From contig JBBHKE010002405.1 of NCBI GenBank assembly GCA_037447655.1, forward strand, positions 88,936 to 152,935: a stretch of DNA of 64,000 nucleotides. The letters run 5' to 3'. Position 1 is the stretch's first letter. Every line of letters begins with the position of its first letter. Below are positions 1 through 11,484 of the stretch, piece after piece. Source of the stretch: Zygnema cylindricum. Taxonomy: Eukaryota; Streptophyta; Zygnematophyceae; Zygnematales; Zygnemataceae. A program made the translations under genes and the position numbers. The notes beneath the pieces are model-generated. The model was given only the letters and a program-made list of their open reading frames with translations, was not told where the DNA came from and made no database searches.

Positions 1-840
1 GTTTCTATAAACACTCTTTGTTTCAAGTGACAAACGCGAGTTATTTTTTCCATTTTATTTGAGGCTTGGTACAAACACTGTGTAAAAAAATACTAACCCC
101 ATTACTGTTATCACCATTGTTTGTGAAATATGGCAATTGCTAGTGTTTTTATCAATCTTAATTTAGAATTGGTACAAATATTGAGTTTAAACAAGAACGC
201 GATTGTTATTAAATAACATTACTTGTTGCGAATAATAATGCGAATGTTTTAGACATTTTTTTATGGTATTTCATACAAACATTGTGTGTAAACACAAACG
301 CAATTGTTGTTTACATAATTATTAACAATAATTTTTTTTCGTTAATACATTTGTTGTTAACGCAAACACAAATGTGTGTTACAAACATACTTTATGGTAT
401 TTTTTTACAGATTTTGTAAGCGTAATAATAAGCGTTGTTCATTACAATAAATTATTGTTAGCGCAAGAACAAATTTGAGTTATAAACATGGTTAAGATTT
501 AATTCTAACTATTTTTGTGATCGTTAACGGTATAAAGTGTTTGTTACCACTATTGTCATTACCCCAATCATAAAAAAATGTGTCACAAACATGGTTCGGA
601 GTTTATTTTACCTTTTTTATTGAGCGCAAACAGTGAACTTTGTTTCTCACAAATATCTTTGTTAGCGCAAACCAAATTTGTGTTAGGAACATGATTTAGG
701 GTTTTTCTTAACTCTTTTTGTGTGCGTTAAGCTGACAATTAATTTTGTTCATTTTTACTTTTGTTGTTAACGCAAACACAAATTTGTCTTGCAAACATAG
801 TTTATGGAATTTTTTACTGATTGTGTGAGCGTAATTATGG
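1..840. repeat. Degenerate direct-repeat block, AT-rich
   Basis: Blocks beginning near 230, 350, 470, 665 and 760 share a pattern: a GTTAACGCAAACACAAATTTG-like start, then TTACAAACATGGTTTA, then a T-run and GTGTGAGCGTAAT. Spacing is uneven (about 95 to 190 bases), so this is an old, decayed array. No coding potential is visible on either strand. Confidence 0.5.
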
Positions 841-953
841 CTTCACCCTTCCTATTGCTCCATTCTACTATTTTTTTTCCCTTTTCTCTTTCTTTGGCCG
901 ACCTCTCGTGCTTTCTAAGGGCGGATTTTTTGCTTGGGATATACTTTCTACGT

Positions 954-1178
954 AATTAGTAAAGTACTCATATCATAGAGAAAAAGAGAGAGAGACACAA
1001 CATAATATAACATAATATGTGTGAAAAAATAGTGAATGTATCACTAACCTTACTTTTTAGGCAATTAGTGGAGTGTAAAAATTATAGAGAGATAGAGAGA
1101 GAGAGACAACATAGCAGAATATAATCTGGGTACAAAACTAAAGAGTTAATCAAAAATAGTGAATGTATAACTAACCTT
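954..1178. repeat. Two-copy direct repeat of about 110 bp
   Basis: Two adjacent copies share, in order, AATTAGT, a GA-dinucleotide run, ACAACATA..ATAAT and AATAGTGAATGTATxACTAACCTTA. The small open frames on the minus strand here are AT-rich and resemble no protein I know. Confidence 0.55.
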
Positions 1179-1983
1179 AAGAGTGGACTTTGGTAAGTTT
1201 TTTTGTGCCCAAAAAACCATCGAAAAGTATTGAAATTAGAAGAGAATACCTCGAATAACTTAATATATACAGAGGGATAAAGTAAAAGAGGTAAAAAAGG
1301 AACAGGGCGAAAAGAGAGAATTTTTGAAGTTGACCGCTGTACTTTTGCCAGCAAGGCTGGTACAAGATTTAGTCTAAATATAGACCAAGAAAATTTTGTG
1401 GTTTTAAAAATAATTTCTCTCGGAAAAGATAGGTATTAAATTTGTTGCTTCCTTCGCAATTATGCAACCAGTTCCGAACAACATCATTGTTCCAGTTAAC
1501 AAAAACGGAATTTAACAAAAACGGAAATACGAGGACTGGGTTTAATAGAAGAAATGAAATAAATGGACTTAACGGATGAAAATAGTAAGGGGCACACAAG
1601 GGGAACAAAAAGAGATAGCGTGTTTTAAAAAAATGACTTTTAGTTTGCAGCATTTTGTCAAGTAAATTTTTTTTTTTTAATAACCAAAAAGCACTTATTT
1701 TCATTTTATATCAATACAAGGTTTAACATTTTTTGTAGGATAAACTTACTTTTATATGAAATGTGTTATTATATGATTGTTGTTGACTAATTTTTTTGAC
1801 AAGAAACTTAGTTTTTTAGTTTTTGTGCACTACATTTTTTCGTAGAAGCTAGAAAAATGAATCACTTCTCTCTTTCGAATTGGGAAAATCAGTCAATTTT
1901 TCTTAAATAATAATAAAAAGAGAAAATATTAGTACCGAACTTTAGTGCCTAAAATGAAGTAGAGGGGTTCATTTATAGCTTAA

Positions 1984-2263
1984 ATTTCAACATTTTGAAA
2001 TTAGTGTGGACGATTTAAAAGTAGAAAGAGATTTGCCTAATTGTCTTTGTTTTTTATAGAAGTTATGTATCATAATATATGAGAAAAACTTGAATCAAGA
2101 TATAAAATAGAGCGAGAGGAAGAAGTTAAAATTTATGCATTTCGAAATTAGTGTAAACGGTTCAAAAATGCAAGTGATTTGCCTAGTTGTTTTCGTTTTT
2201 TATAGAAGTTTTGTATCGTAATATAAGAGACAAACTTGATTCAATATGTGGAATAGAGCGAGA
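1984..2263. repeat. Two-copy direct repeat of about 140 bp
   Basis: Copy 1 (about 1984-2118) and copy 2 (about 2130-2263) share GAAATTAGTGT, GATTTGCCTA, TTTTTTATAGAAGTT, a GTATCRTAATAT block and AATAGAGCGAGAGG. They are separated by about 10 bases. This is a local tandem duplication with no gene. Confidence 0.6.
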
Positions 2264-4635
2264 GGAGAGAGGGAAGAAAAGGAGTGGAGTAGAAAGCAGG
2301 GTAAAAGTTGGAGAATTACTTGTTGGGTCTAATTAGATTAATGTCCAAATATATACATGCATTTTTTTACATAGGAAAAGTTTTTTCGCCTTTGTTTTTT
2401 TAGAACTTGCTTTGGATTATTCATAAATAATATTTTTGTGGTGATTAGCTTTTTTTTTTTTATTTCTTTTTTTTATTTGGTTTTTTTTACTATTTTAATT
2501 TATTTATTTTTGTTTAATTTTTTTATATTTGCTTTTGAATTTCATAGTTTTGTCATTTTTTTAATCACCTTTTTAGTTTTGAATTTTTTTTGTAAACCAA
2601 TCTTTTTGGGTTTCGTTGTAGTAGTTGTCGAAAATTGAGTTTAGATATGTAACTTTTTCTTTTGTTTCTTTTATTCAAATGTAGCATTTGTTCTTTCCAA
2701 CTTAGTTTTTTTTTTTTTTTTTTTTTCTTTTACTAAAAAGAAGAAAATAAAATAAAAGAAAGTATAAAAATGTCATATTAAAAAAATAATGACAAAATTT
2801 GCGTGATTTTGAAGTCGATTGACTAAATTTTGAATTCTAACCATTCTTCTCTCTTCCCTCATCGGTCTATCCTCTTCTTTATTCCACTCTCTTGATTTCA
2901 CTATATGATAAAAATTAAAAACTAACTTCAATGTAAAAAACAACAAGAAGATGAAGATGTGGAGGCTATCAACATTAAATATATTTTATACAATTGAAAT
3001 CACAAATCTATAAATTAGTACAACCCTAAAGATGATTGATTTATTATAAGCACTTACGACAATTTATATTATCAATCCACTGTCATTAATAAACATGGGG
3101 GGGTAACCTTGAAAACAAACGTTAACTCCAAATAACTTTCACTTGACGATGTAGTTAGATCGTCTTTAAAAAACGTCCACCTTGACACAAACAATCCTGC
3201 AACGATCAACAACAACAACAAAAACAAGAGTATAACAATAAGATTGAATTAAATAACAACCTCGAAAGCAAGAAAACCGAAATAAAAAACCAACAAAAAA
3301 CCTAAAACAAAACAGAAAACAAAAACAAAAAACATAAAACTAAAACAAAAAACAAAAATGGAAAAACAACAATAGAAAATAGAAATTCAGTTTTTGTTGA
3401 TTAAACTAAACAAAATTTTTAATATACATCTTATGTATACAACAAAAAACATATGTAAAAAAACCTCGTGGACGACATAAAAGTGACTATGTTGGATTAC
3501 GAATTTTTGATCTAAAGTCGTAAAATTAAAAATTAGCCTTTAAAAATCAAAATTTTGGAATAATATCCATAAAGTACACGAAACATTTTATAAAATATAA
3601 CAACAATAAAGAAATACATACCTCGAAAATCAGCTCGCATTGTATGTATTATTCTCTTCAAGAGCCCACAAGTGCACGTACAACATCAAGTAAATCTTAT
3701 ATTTTTTAGCTTACTTTTTGTGTCGACGGTCGTTTTTCTCCCAACTTGAGGCTAATAATTCGCCAATATTGTGAGATGTTTTTTTTTTTTACTTCAACAT
3801 CATCACATATATTTTTACCGCTAAAGTTCCAAACCCTTGAAGGCTGACCCTTGAAGTTTATCCCTTGAAGGTTGAAGGTCCAACTCCTTTATTGTGTTTA
3901 GGACAGTTTCATTTTTCTCTGTTTTCCCCTGCTATTGTCATTAGACAGAAAATATTTTTTTATCTTCCTTAGACTCTCATCATCATCATTGGATGAAGTG
4001 TCTTTATCTAGGCTTAACATAAATGTGTTGCTTACATGAGTGGGTTTAATGTTTTCGTTCCCACCCACTGCTTGATGTACTGCTGCATTGGAACGTTCAT
4101 CGGAACTTCCACAACTTCCGACTATTATTATTTGCGATCGATGTGACTCTTTCGTAACACTCAAGATTTCGCTTTGCCACTCATTTACTTTCATGTAGTC
4201 TCGAAAAAAATTATCGCATTTATTCCAACATTTTGTGATTTTTTTTTCATCATTTTTTTTAGAGTTCAACATTTATTGATTTTCATTTGACTTTGGCGAA
4301 ATAATGAGTCGCTTCAACCTGCCTTTTTTACTTTTTGAATTTCGTCATTTTATAAAAAAATCATTAGCAAAAATTCACTCTTGTGCACCAATCATATCGT
4401 TATAGTTTTTTTTGTACTTTTGCTCCTTTACGGTGAACCGTGTTTTTGTTTTTTTCTTGCTCCATCTTTTTGCTGCCCTTCATCCCGACTTCTTTAATTC
4501 TATTTGAGCCACTGTGTTTCCTATCTGCTCTTTTTCAATTACCAGTTTTTAGCCTTGAAGACTTTTGGATATAAACTCTTTCATCTCTATAAAAATGGTC
4601 CGATGAGGAATAATAAAACCAACAGAATAAGAAAC
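2264..4635. other. Gene-free AT-rich stretch
   Basis: Poly-T and A/C-rich low-complexity sequence dominates: T-runs near 2450-2600 and 2705-2730, and AACAA-type repeats at 3210-3370. An open frame on the minus strand at 3898-4272 (124 codons) has no recognisable domain, signal or neighbour and I do not call it a gene. I see no RNA gene or transposon end here. Confidence 0.5.
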
Positions 4636-5170
4636 AAAGTTAGAAAAAGAAAAAAAAAGAAAAGAGAGAGGGAAGAAAAAAAAGAAAAAAAAAGATGAGG
4701 AAAAGAAGAGGAAAAATTGGGAAATCAAAAATGGAAGAAGAAAAAATAGAGGAGAAGAAAGAGAAAAAATTAGTTTGAAGATTTTTTTGTTTTAAATACG
4801 TAGGGTGTAGAAGAGAAAAAAGAGGTAGATGAATGAGGATAAAAGGTGGAGAAAGATAAACAAGTGAAAAATAAAGGAAAAGAAAGGAAGTATACGAAGT
4901 GAAAGAAGAGTAGGACGTGGAATAAAAAGTAGTAGAATAAAAAGAAGACGTAAAAATAATGGGAAAAAGACGAAAATTGATAAAAGAGAAAAAAAAAGGA
5001 ATAGAAAAAAAATTAGAGGTAAAAAGAGACACATAATACGTTGAAAAAGTGGAAAGAGGGGAAAAATAAAAATAGAGGTGTAAGAAAAAATGGAAAGAAA
5101 AGAAAATAAGTATATAAAAAGAAGACGTGAATAATACAAAAAAAAACAAAAAAAAAGATGATGGAAAAAA
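4636..5170 (+). repeat. Long purine-rich (GA) tract
   Basis: For more than 500 bases the plus strand is almost entirely A and G, with short pyrimidine interruptions (for example 4765-4800). The opposite strand therefore gives long Phe/Ser/Leu-rich open frames, which are composition artefacts. Such mirror-prone purine tracts can form triplex DNA; nothing else suggests a function. Confidence 0.7.
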
Positions 5171-5414
5171 AGAGAAAGTGCAATCACAAGTGGTGTTTTT
5201 TTTGTACAAATAGATTTTAGAAAATACTAATGGTACCATTTTTCGTTTGAATTTTAAAAACTTTAATTTCGTTATCAATTTCAAATTGTAATCCAAAAAT
5301 TCGTTACTAAAGATGAACCTTAAAAGCATATTGGAGAAATTCTTTGTAGTGTTGTTCACGGAGAGGTCCGAATTTTTGTTAACAACATCACTTTTTGTCC
5401 AATAGAACTTCACC

Positions 5415-6088
5415 GTTATGTGTTAAAGTAACGGTTTTTTCATGTTTTTTTTGTCCAAAACAGAGCATGCAACAAATAAATCTTATATCGTACAAAAAAA
5501 ATGTGAAAACCATGGTACAATTACGTTATCTTAAAACTTAAAATGTCTTATAGCTAATCATCTTGCTCTTCTCGACCCATTTCCACTTCAAGAAACGTCA
5601 TCTTCAAACCTTATTTGAAAACAACTCGCGAGTTGATTTTACTTCAAGTTATGGTTGAATAACGAATACGATTATGTTTCTCCACGTGTTTTAAAATTTC
5701 AAAATACTTTTGCAAAACGCGAAGTATACAAATAAAAACAAGTATAAAAAAAAAACAACATTCTCCGTACTTAAGTTGGATGGATATTGTCGTACATGGC
5801 AGTTCAGTGGTCTCGAGCAACGGATACCATTTCACAAAAGCAAAATCTATGATGGCACCTATCTCCCTCTCCTCTCGCAACATGAGTTTTATCTCACATT
5901 TTTTGGAGTAAAACACGTCAATACAGATATGCAATGGAAAAGCTTTGGAAAATGATTCTTTTTACTACACTTGCGCATATTTTGATGGTAAGTCGAGTGA
6001 GAAAAATAGAAACAACGAAATCGGGAAGCATGGCCGAAATTTATTGAATCCGTGACGTTGACGTTGTCACAAGTGCACATGACGTCAC
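5415..6088 (-). repeat. Left arm of a long inverted repeat
   Basis: Read on the minus strand, this matches 10740-11395 with substitutions and small indels throughout. Shared landmarks are TGACGTCATG.., a GCCATGxxTTCCxGATTTCG block, TCACTCxACTTxxCATCAAAATATG, a GAGAGGGAGA block, GTTTGAAGATGA and TTACTTTAACACA. The inner end meets the RT-less Copia, whose target duplication GTCAC (6084-6088) is part of the arm. A short minus-strand frame at 5889-6080 is also kept in the other copies. It may be one terminus of a foldback or Mutator-like element; I did not find clear outer ends. Confidence 0.65.
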
Positions 6089-6619
6089 TGAAAGGATCGA
6101 AAACACAATGGGAATGCGCAAAATTGACAAATTACAATGCGGAAGCGAATTTATCTCACATCAAATATCAACCAGCTCGCATACATTAAATCCTCGTGAA
6201 CATAGATAGAGACATTCAGAAGAGGAAATTCACATTAATTCTCACACATTAATTCTACAATAATTTCTTAGTTGTTTCTAATTCCCTCACTGGCTGGCAT
6301 TTTAACTTAGTCGCCACATTACATCTAGAAATCTAATTCTAGAAGCATCACATGTACTTGGACGCAAAATAGAGTACGACGCAAAATAGAGTTTGACTTA
6401 ATCTACGTGAAACGAAACTGCTAGAAGTACTACGCACGAACCGAAAGTACTAGAAGTCACGTACACATACTAATTAGACCAAACCGTTCACACTTAGTCT
6501 AACAAAACTAAAATTACTAATGAAACGAAAATATAACGCGCGACGTGACGCGCGACAAAAAACTGACCCACACTAAAACTGAACCAAAATTGAAAAAATC
6601 TCACATTGCATTTCTAACA
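6089..6619 (-). repeat. 3' LTR of the RT-less Copia element
   Basis: 531-bp LTR matching 9888-10402 with about eight substitutions seen by eye and an extra 17 bases near 6117-6133. The adjoining polypurine tract GAGAGGGGGAA lies at 6620-6630 on the minus strand. Confidence 0.92.
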
Positions 6620-6628
6620 TTCCCCCTC

Positions 6629-8592
6629 TCAATGTGAGGATTTGTCACTAGCTTTCATTTGAAGACTTAATCTCTCAGGTGCTTTTCCCTTATTCTCTCG
6701 ATTACTCCTCCTAACAACCACTTCTTCTTCCATTACATTCTTTTCACTCTTTTCGGAAATTGATGGCATACTCTTTTCACTAATTTGACTTTTCAAAGAT
6801 AATTTTGAACTCTCGGACTTATCATCACTCAAATTGGATTCCAAATCAAATTTGTCAGAATTTGAAACTTTACCAAATTTCGGTTTCCGTTTTGAAGTCT
6901 CATAATGATCGTCTTCCTCATCCGACGAATCCGCAATTTCGAACTCCTCCAAACTGTTTTCTTCTTCAAAATCCAAACTTCGCTCATTGTCGTTCGAATA
7001 TTCCATAGCCGCCTTTAAATTCTCGTGGAAGTCAACATTCCGTGACTCCACTACGTTCCGCGTCACAGGATTGAAGATTCGGTATTGATTCGAATTCGCA
7101 CTATATCCGACAAAAATTCCACTCCAACTTCGTGGACTAAACTTGCCGGTCCGTTTGTTTCGGTCAATATATACGGTCGCTCGACAACCCCAAATTCTTA
7201 AATGTCGTACGGACGGAACCCGTCCACTCCAAAGTTCTTGAGGCGTCTTCTCGCCAGAAATCGAAGTCAATCTTCGATTACACACATAGTTTGCCGTGAC
7301 AATGGCTTTTCCCCAAAGCGAAGCATTGTGATTCGTGCTATGAAGCATCGCACGCACCATTTCCTGCAACGTCCTGTTTTTCCTTTCGGCCACTCCATTA
7401 GATTCGGGTGAATAAGCGGCGGTAAATTGTTGCTTGATTCCCCGCTCTTCACAAAACTCCTTAAATGCAATAAATTCTCCACCATTATCCGACCTCACGG
7501 CTTTCAATTTCCTGTCCGTTTCCCTTTCAGCCATCACAACAAACTTCTTAAAATAATCCAAAGTCTCCGACTTCCTTTTCAAAAGATACACCCAACTCTT
7601 ACGAGAAAAATCATCAACAATCACAAAAATATATCTATTTCCCCCAAGACTCCTCGGCTTAATAGGTCCACATAGATCCACATGAATAAGTTCCAAAGGT
7701 TGACTCGCTCTAAATTTTACACTTTTGACAGGATGAGGTTTCCTCATTTGCTTCCCCTTGCTACAACCATTACATCCATTCACCTTTTCTCCGGTCGCCA
7801 ATTCCAAACCTCTCACCGAAGAATTCTTAATCATCCTTTTAATGTTTTCCTCCGAAGTGTGGCATAACCGATGATGCCAAAGGCTTAGGTCGCCTTTCTC
7901 CATCTCCACGGAAAGCATAGAAGGTTCCTCTTTAACCGGCCGTTTCCAAATTAACTTACTAACCAAATTATCCGACACAAATCCTTCCCCAATTTGAATT
8001 CCTTCCTTACTTTTAATCATGATTCTAAAATCCTCCAAAGAAATGACTCTACCTCTGGCCTTTTGAATTTGAGGAACACTAACCAAATTCACCACTCTAT
8101 TAGGAATAAACAAAGCATCATTCAACTTAGCTTTATGCACTCTAACATTTCCAAATTTATCTCTCACCGGTAAATCAATTCGAACCGTTCCAACCGTGTC
8201 CACCGGAATCACATGTCCACTCGCAACAGTGACATTCTTTGGAACCGTAAGCTTCCTTGTATCCGAAAATAAACTTAAATCCGTACACACATGATGAGTT
8301 GCGCCGGTATTAATAATCCTATCTTTTACACAATGATTACTAGAAGCCGAATTCAAAATTGCTCCGGTTTTCTCGTCCAATAAAATAGTCAAATTGTAAT
8401 ATCGCTCAACAATATCTTTTTCAAATTCCGTATAGTTTCCTTGGTAACCGAATCCTCTTACTTGGCCACGACCGTGTCCGTGTCCTCGGCCACGTCCTCG
8501 TCCATGTCCTCGATTGTCATAAAAGGAAGAATTTTTGCCTTCTCGTTGGAAACAATGAGAACTCACATGTCCCCACTTATGACAAATTTGCA
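6629..8592 (-). pseudogene. Copia protease-integrase frame without reverse transcriptase
   Basis: The open frame overlaps the end of gag in another frame and has no ATG near its start, so it needs a frameshift. It begins with the rest of a second zinc knuckle (CHKWGHVSSHC). The protease motif reads INTGATHH, so the catalytic Asp of D-T/S-G is replaced by Asn. The pre-integrase zinc site (HHRLCH..CNGC) and the integrase core with D (HVDLCGP), D (SDNGGEF) and E (SPESNGVAE) are all present. The chromodomain-side tail ends in RRSNRENKGKAPERL, which usually lies just before reverse transcriptase, and a stop follows. Protease is probably dead; integrase looks intact. Confidence 0.85.
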
Positions 8593-9837
8593 CCTCTTCT
8601 CCTTATCCGGGCACTCGGCTGCAAAATGCCCAACCTTATCACATTTGAAACAAGTCACGTTAGAGGTGTTAGATTTATCAAATTGACTTCTACTAAATCC
8701 AACATTTTGACTTCTTCCTCTACCTCTTCCTCTAAAATTTCCTCTAATACCCCCTCTTCCTCGGAACAAATTTAGATCCGGGAAATCCGAGGTATTTACA
8801 TTATGGATTCCACTACTTTCAAAACTTCTACCTACACTCTCTCTAGACTTCTCAATGGACTTCAAATAATTCACCGCATACTTAATTGTAGCCTTCCTTT
8901 TAGATTGAATTATTTCACTAGACGTAGAATATCTTTCCAGTAATCCCTCTAAAAACACTTGTAACTTTTCATTTTCGGGTACAATTTTACCAAGACTACT
9001 TAAATGCTCCAACAAAATATAAAATCTTTTGACTCCATCATCTATTGACTCATTATGCTTAAACTTAAATTTAATGAAATCTTTGAACACATAATTTGCC
9101 TTATCTTTGACACCTTTCTCAAAATGATTTTCTAACGCTTGCCAACATTTATGTGCGGTATCATGAATGAGAAAATAATCATGGACCGAACCGGTACAAC
9201 TTTGAATCAATCCATTCATGGCCGCCATATCTTCCAATCTCCACAAATTTTGTGCCTTGGGATCTTTTGGCATTTTCTCGTTGCCGTTGACGATCTTCCA
9301 TAACTTCTTCAAGATGAGACTCGCTCTCATGTTCTTCTTCCAAATAGCGTAGTTTGATCCATCAAAGATAACCGGCTTGCCTCCCATTCGAAAATCTTCT
9401 TCACCTTCCAACTCACTATCAAAATCAAAATCCTCTTCTATCTTTTTCTTTTTCTTTTTCTTACATTTTTCATCATCATTCGAATTATCTGAGCTGCTAC
9501 TAGAACTAGAGCTAGAGCTGCCCTCAGATTCCTCTTTCACAGAAACATTTTCATTTTTCACCTTTTTATCCTTTTCCTTCATAAATTTCTCCCACTCCTT
9601 ATAAGTGTCTCTATCTACCCGAATGTCATAACTTTCCTCCTCTTTAGGTTGATCCAATCCGAAGGGTTTAGCTGGCAATGACTCCTCGGGCTTTGGCGCA
9701 ATTCCTTCACCGAAACTGAATTCTCGTTTGCTTCGACCCCGAAGAGATGGCTCGGGAGTCGGCGGAGTTCCCGAGGTCCCCATAGGCATCCTCGGTCCGG
9801 ATAGAGAGGGTGTGTTCTTCTTTTTCTTCCCTCCCAT
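8563..9837 (-). CDS. Copia gag polyprotein (capsid-nucleocapsid part)
   Basis: The 424-codon frame starts at an ATG (MGGKKKK) 51 bases inside the LTR. Residues 1-150 are low-complexity: Lys-rich start, Ser/Asp/Glu runs and a Lys cluster. Residues about 155-330 form the gag domain seen in plant Copia elements (DUF4219/UBN2 type), with FDGSNYAIWKKNM and CWQALENHF. An Arg/Gly-rich linker and one CCHC zinc knuckle (CFKCDKVGHFAAEC) follow. The frame ends in the region of a second knuckle, whose Cys-His part continues in the other frame, so a 1-base deletion near 8583 probably separates gag from the rest. Virus-like particle formation and RNA packaging are the expected roles. Confidence 0.85.
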   Translation of the reverse strand: MGGKKKKNTPSLSGPRMPMGTSGTPPTPEPSLRGRSKREFSFGEGIAPKPEESLPAKPFGLDQPKEEESYDIRVDRDTYKEWEKFMKEKDKKVKNENVSVKEESEGSSSSSSSSSSDNSNDDEKCKKKKKKKIEEDFDFDSELEGEEDFRMGGKPVIFDGSNYAIWKKNMRASLILKKLWKIVNGNEKMPKDPKAQNLWRLEDMAAMNGLIQSCTGSVHDYFLIHDTAHKCWQALENHFEKGVKDKANYVFKDFIKFKFKHNESIDDGVKRFYILLEHLSSLGKIVPENEKLQVFLEGLLERYSTSSEIIQSKRKATIKYAVNYLKSIEKSRESVGRSFESSGIHNVNTSDFPDLNLFRGRGGIRGNFRGRGRGRSQNVGFSRSQFDKSNTSNVTCFKCDKVGHFAAECPDKEKRCKFVISGDM

Positions 9838-9872
9838 ACCTAAAACACTAGATCCTCAATAAGGAACTAACC

Positions 9873-9885
9873 CTCTTTGATACCA
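9873..9885 (-). other. Primer-binding site, 3' end of initiator tRNA-Met
   Basis: Two bases after the LTR end the minus strand reads TGGTATCAAAGAG. This is close to the standard plant Copia site TGGTATCAGAGC, which is complementary to the 3' end of initiator tRNA-Met. Confidence 0.85.
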
Positions 9886-9887
9886 AT

Positions 9888-10402
9888 TGAAAGGATCGAA
9901 AACACAATGGGAATGCGCAAATGCGGAAGCGAATTTATCTCACATCAAATATCAACCAGCTCGCATACATTAAATCCTCATGAACATAGATAGAGACATT
10001 CAGAAGAGGAAATTCACATTAATTCTCACACATTAATTCTACAATAATTTCTTAGTTGTTTCTAATTCCCTCACTGGCTGGCATTTTAACTTAGTCGCCA
10101 GATTACATCTAGAAATCTAATTCTAGAAGCGTCACATGTACTAGGACGCAAAATAGAGTACGACGCAAAATAGAGTACGACTTAAGCTACGTGAAACCAA
10201 ACTGCTAGAAGTACTACGCACGAACCGAAAGTACTAGAAGTCACGTACACATACTAATTAGACCAAACCGTTCACACTTAGTCTAACAAAACTAAAAGTA
10301 CTAATGAAACGAAATATAACGCGCGACGTGACGCGCGACAAAAAACTGACCCACACTAAAACTGAACCAAAATTGAAAAAATCTCACATTGCAATTCTAA
10401 CA
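9888..10402 (-). repeat. 5' LTR of the RT-less Copia element
   Basis: 515-bp LTR, upstream copy in the sense of the element. It begins TGTTAGAATTGC at 10402 and ends CGATCCTTTCA at 9888. The same sequence with a 17-bp insertion forms the 3' LTR at 6089-6619. Confidence 0.92.
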
Positions 10403-10407
10403 GTCAC

Positions 10408-10739
10408 AATGTCACAAATCCCGCGACTTATACAATGTGACAAAAAACTACACTAGGGGTCTACAACTGTCGCCATTTTGTGTAAGTTTGATAACACTAT
10501 TTGTTTCTTTAAGGTATGTTCCCATATAACTGTAACTTAGTCTACCTTCTTTGTTTTAGTGAAGATTCTCTGTACCAATTTTCAGAGTGTTCGTATGTTC
10601 AAAAACGAAATTGTTACTTTAAAATGTGACGGTTCTAGACGTGGGTACAATTTGTAACGTTTGTAGACAATTACAAAACTCGCGAGAATTTTGTAAGTTT
10701 ACAAAATAGCGACGGTTATATACTTCTAGTTTTTTGTGA
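10408..10739. other. Spacer between inverted arms
   Basis: About 330 bases separate the Copia insertion point from the right arm. I see no gene, only several copies of short motifs such as TTGTAAGTTTxxxAA and ACAATGTGACA. Confidence 0.4.
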
Positions 10740-11395
10740 TTGGTTTTGCGACGTTATGACGTCATGCTCACTTGTGTTAACGTTGACGACATTTATTCAA
10801 GAAATTTCAGCCATGGCTTCCCGATTTCGTTTTTTCAAATTCTTTCACTCAACTTGTCATCAAAATATGCCCAAAGGGATTCAGAAGAATCATTTTCCAA
10901 AGTTATTTTATTGCATACCAATATTGTCGTGTTTCGCTTCAAAAATTGAAAGTTAAAACAGATAGTATGAGAGGGAGAGGGAGAGAGGCGTCTTCACGCA
11001 CTTCGCAAACACGCACTTCGCTTTTGCAAAATGGCATTCATTGCTCAAGACCCCTCCGTAACTCCAGTACGGAAAACAATCCGTACAGGCTGCAATATTT
11101 TTTTTTTAGTAGTCGCGTTTGGAAATTTCACAACAAGCGAAAACACATAATCTCTATCTTTGTTTTAATTAAAATTGAGTCGCGAGTCGTTTTCAAATAA
11201 AGGTTGAAGATGACTTTTCTTGGCGTAGCAGTGAGTCGGAAAAAGCAAAATGAGATGGTGTAGTACATTTCAAGTTTTGACGTAAATTGTACTATGGTTG
11301 TCATTATTTTAATGTACGCAAGAAGATTTTATCGTTGCACGTTCAGTTTTGGACGACAAAGATAAAAATAAACCTTTACTTTAACACACGAGAAC
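10740..11395 (+). repeat. Right arm of the long inverted repeat
   Basis: This mirrors 5415-6088 and also matches 20340-20990 on the plus strand. It carries a 66-codon frame (10756-10956) whose core FHSTCHQNMPK..QKNHFPKLF resembles the frames in the other copies. The arm ends near TTTACTTTAACACACG at about 11390. Confidence 0.65.
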
Positions 11396-11484
11396 ACACC
11401 TTTACTCTAATTTCTTTACACAAATGACAATTCACATTGTAGTTTCAAGTATTTAGTATGAGCTATGGTACAATACGTATTTTG

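Larger units (their letters stand above)
6089..10402 (-). mobile_element. LTR/Copia element, full-length but lacking reverse transcriptase
   Basis: Both ends are LTRs (6089-6619 and 9888-10402), starting TGTTAGAA on the minus strand and ending TTTCA, flanked by the 5-bp target duplication GTCAC (6084-6088 and 10403-10407). A primer-binding site follows the upstream LTR and a polypurine tract precedes the downstream one. The interior encodes gag, protease and integrase, then stops 10 bases before the downstream LTR. There is no room for reverse transcriptase or RNase H, so the element is a 4.3-kb non-autonomous derivative. The LTRs differ by few substitutions and one 17-bp indel, so insertion was fairly recent. 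Confidence 0.92.

Noticed and set aside
3898-4272. 124-codon minus-strand open frame
   Set aside because: Ordinary amino-acid mix, but no domain, no homologue I recognise, no splice or promoter context and low-complexity surroundings.
4640-5413. 257-codon minus-strand open frame
   Set aside because: It lies on the purine tract and is almost all Phe, Ser, Leu, Ile and Tyr; this is composition bias, not a protein.
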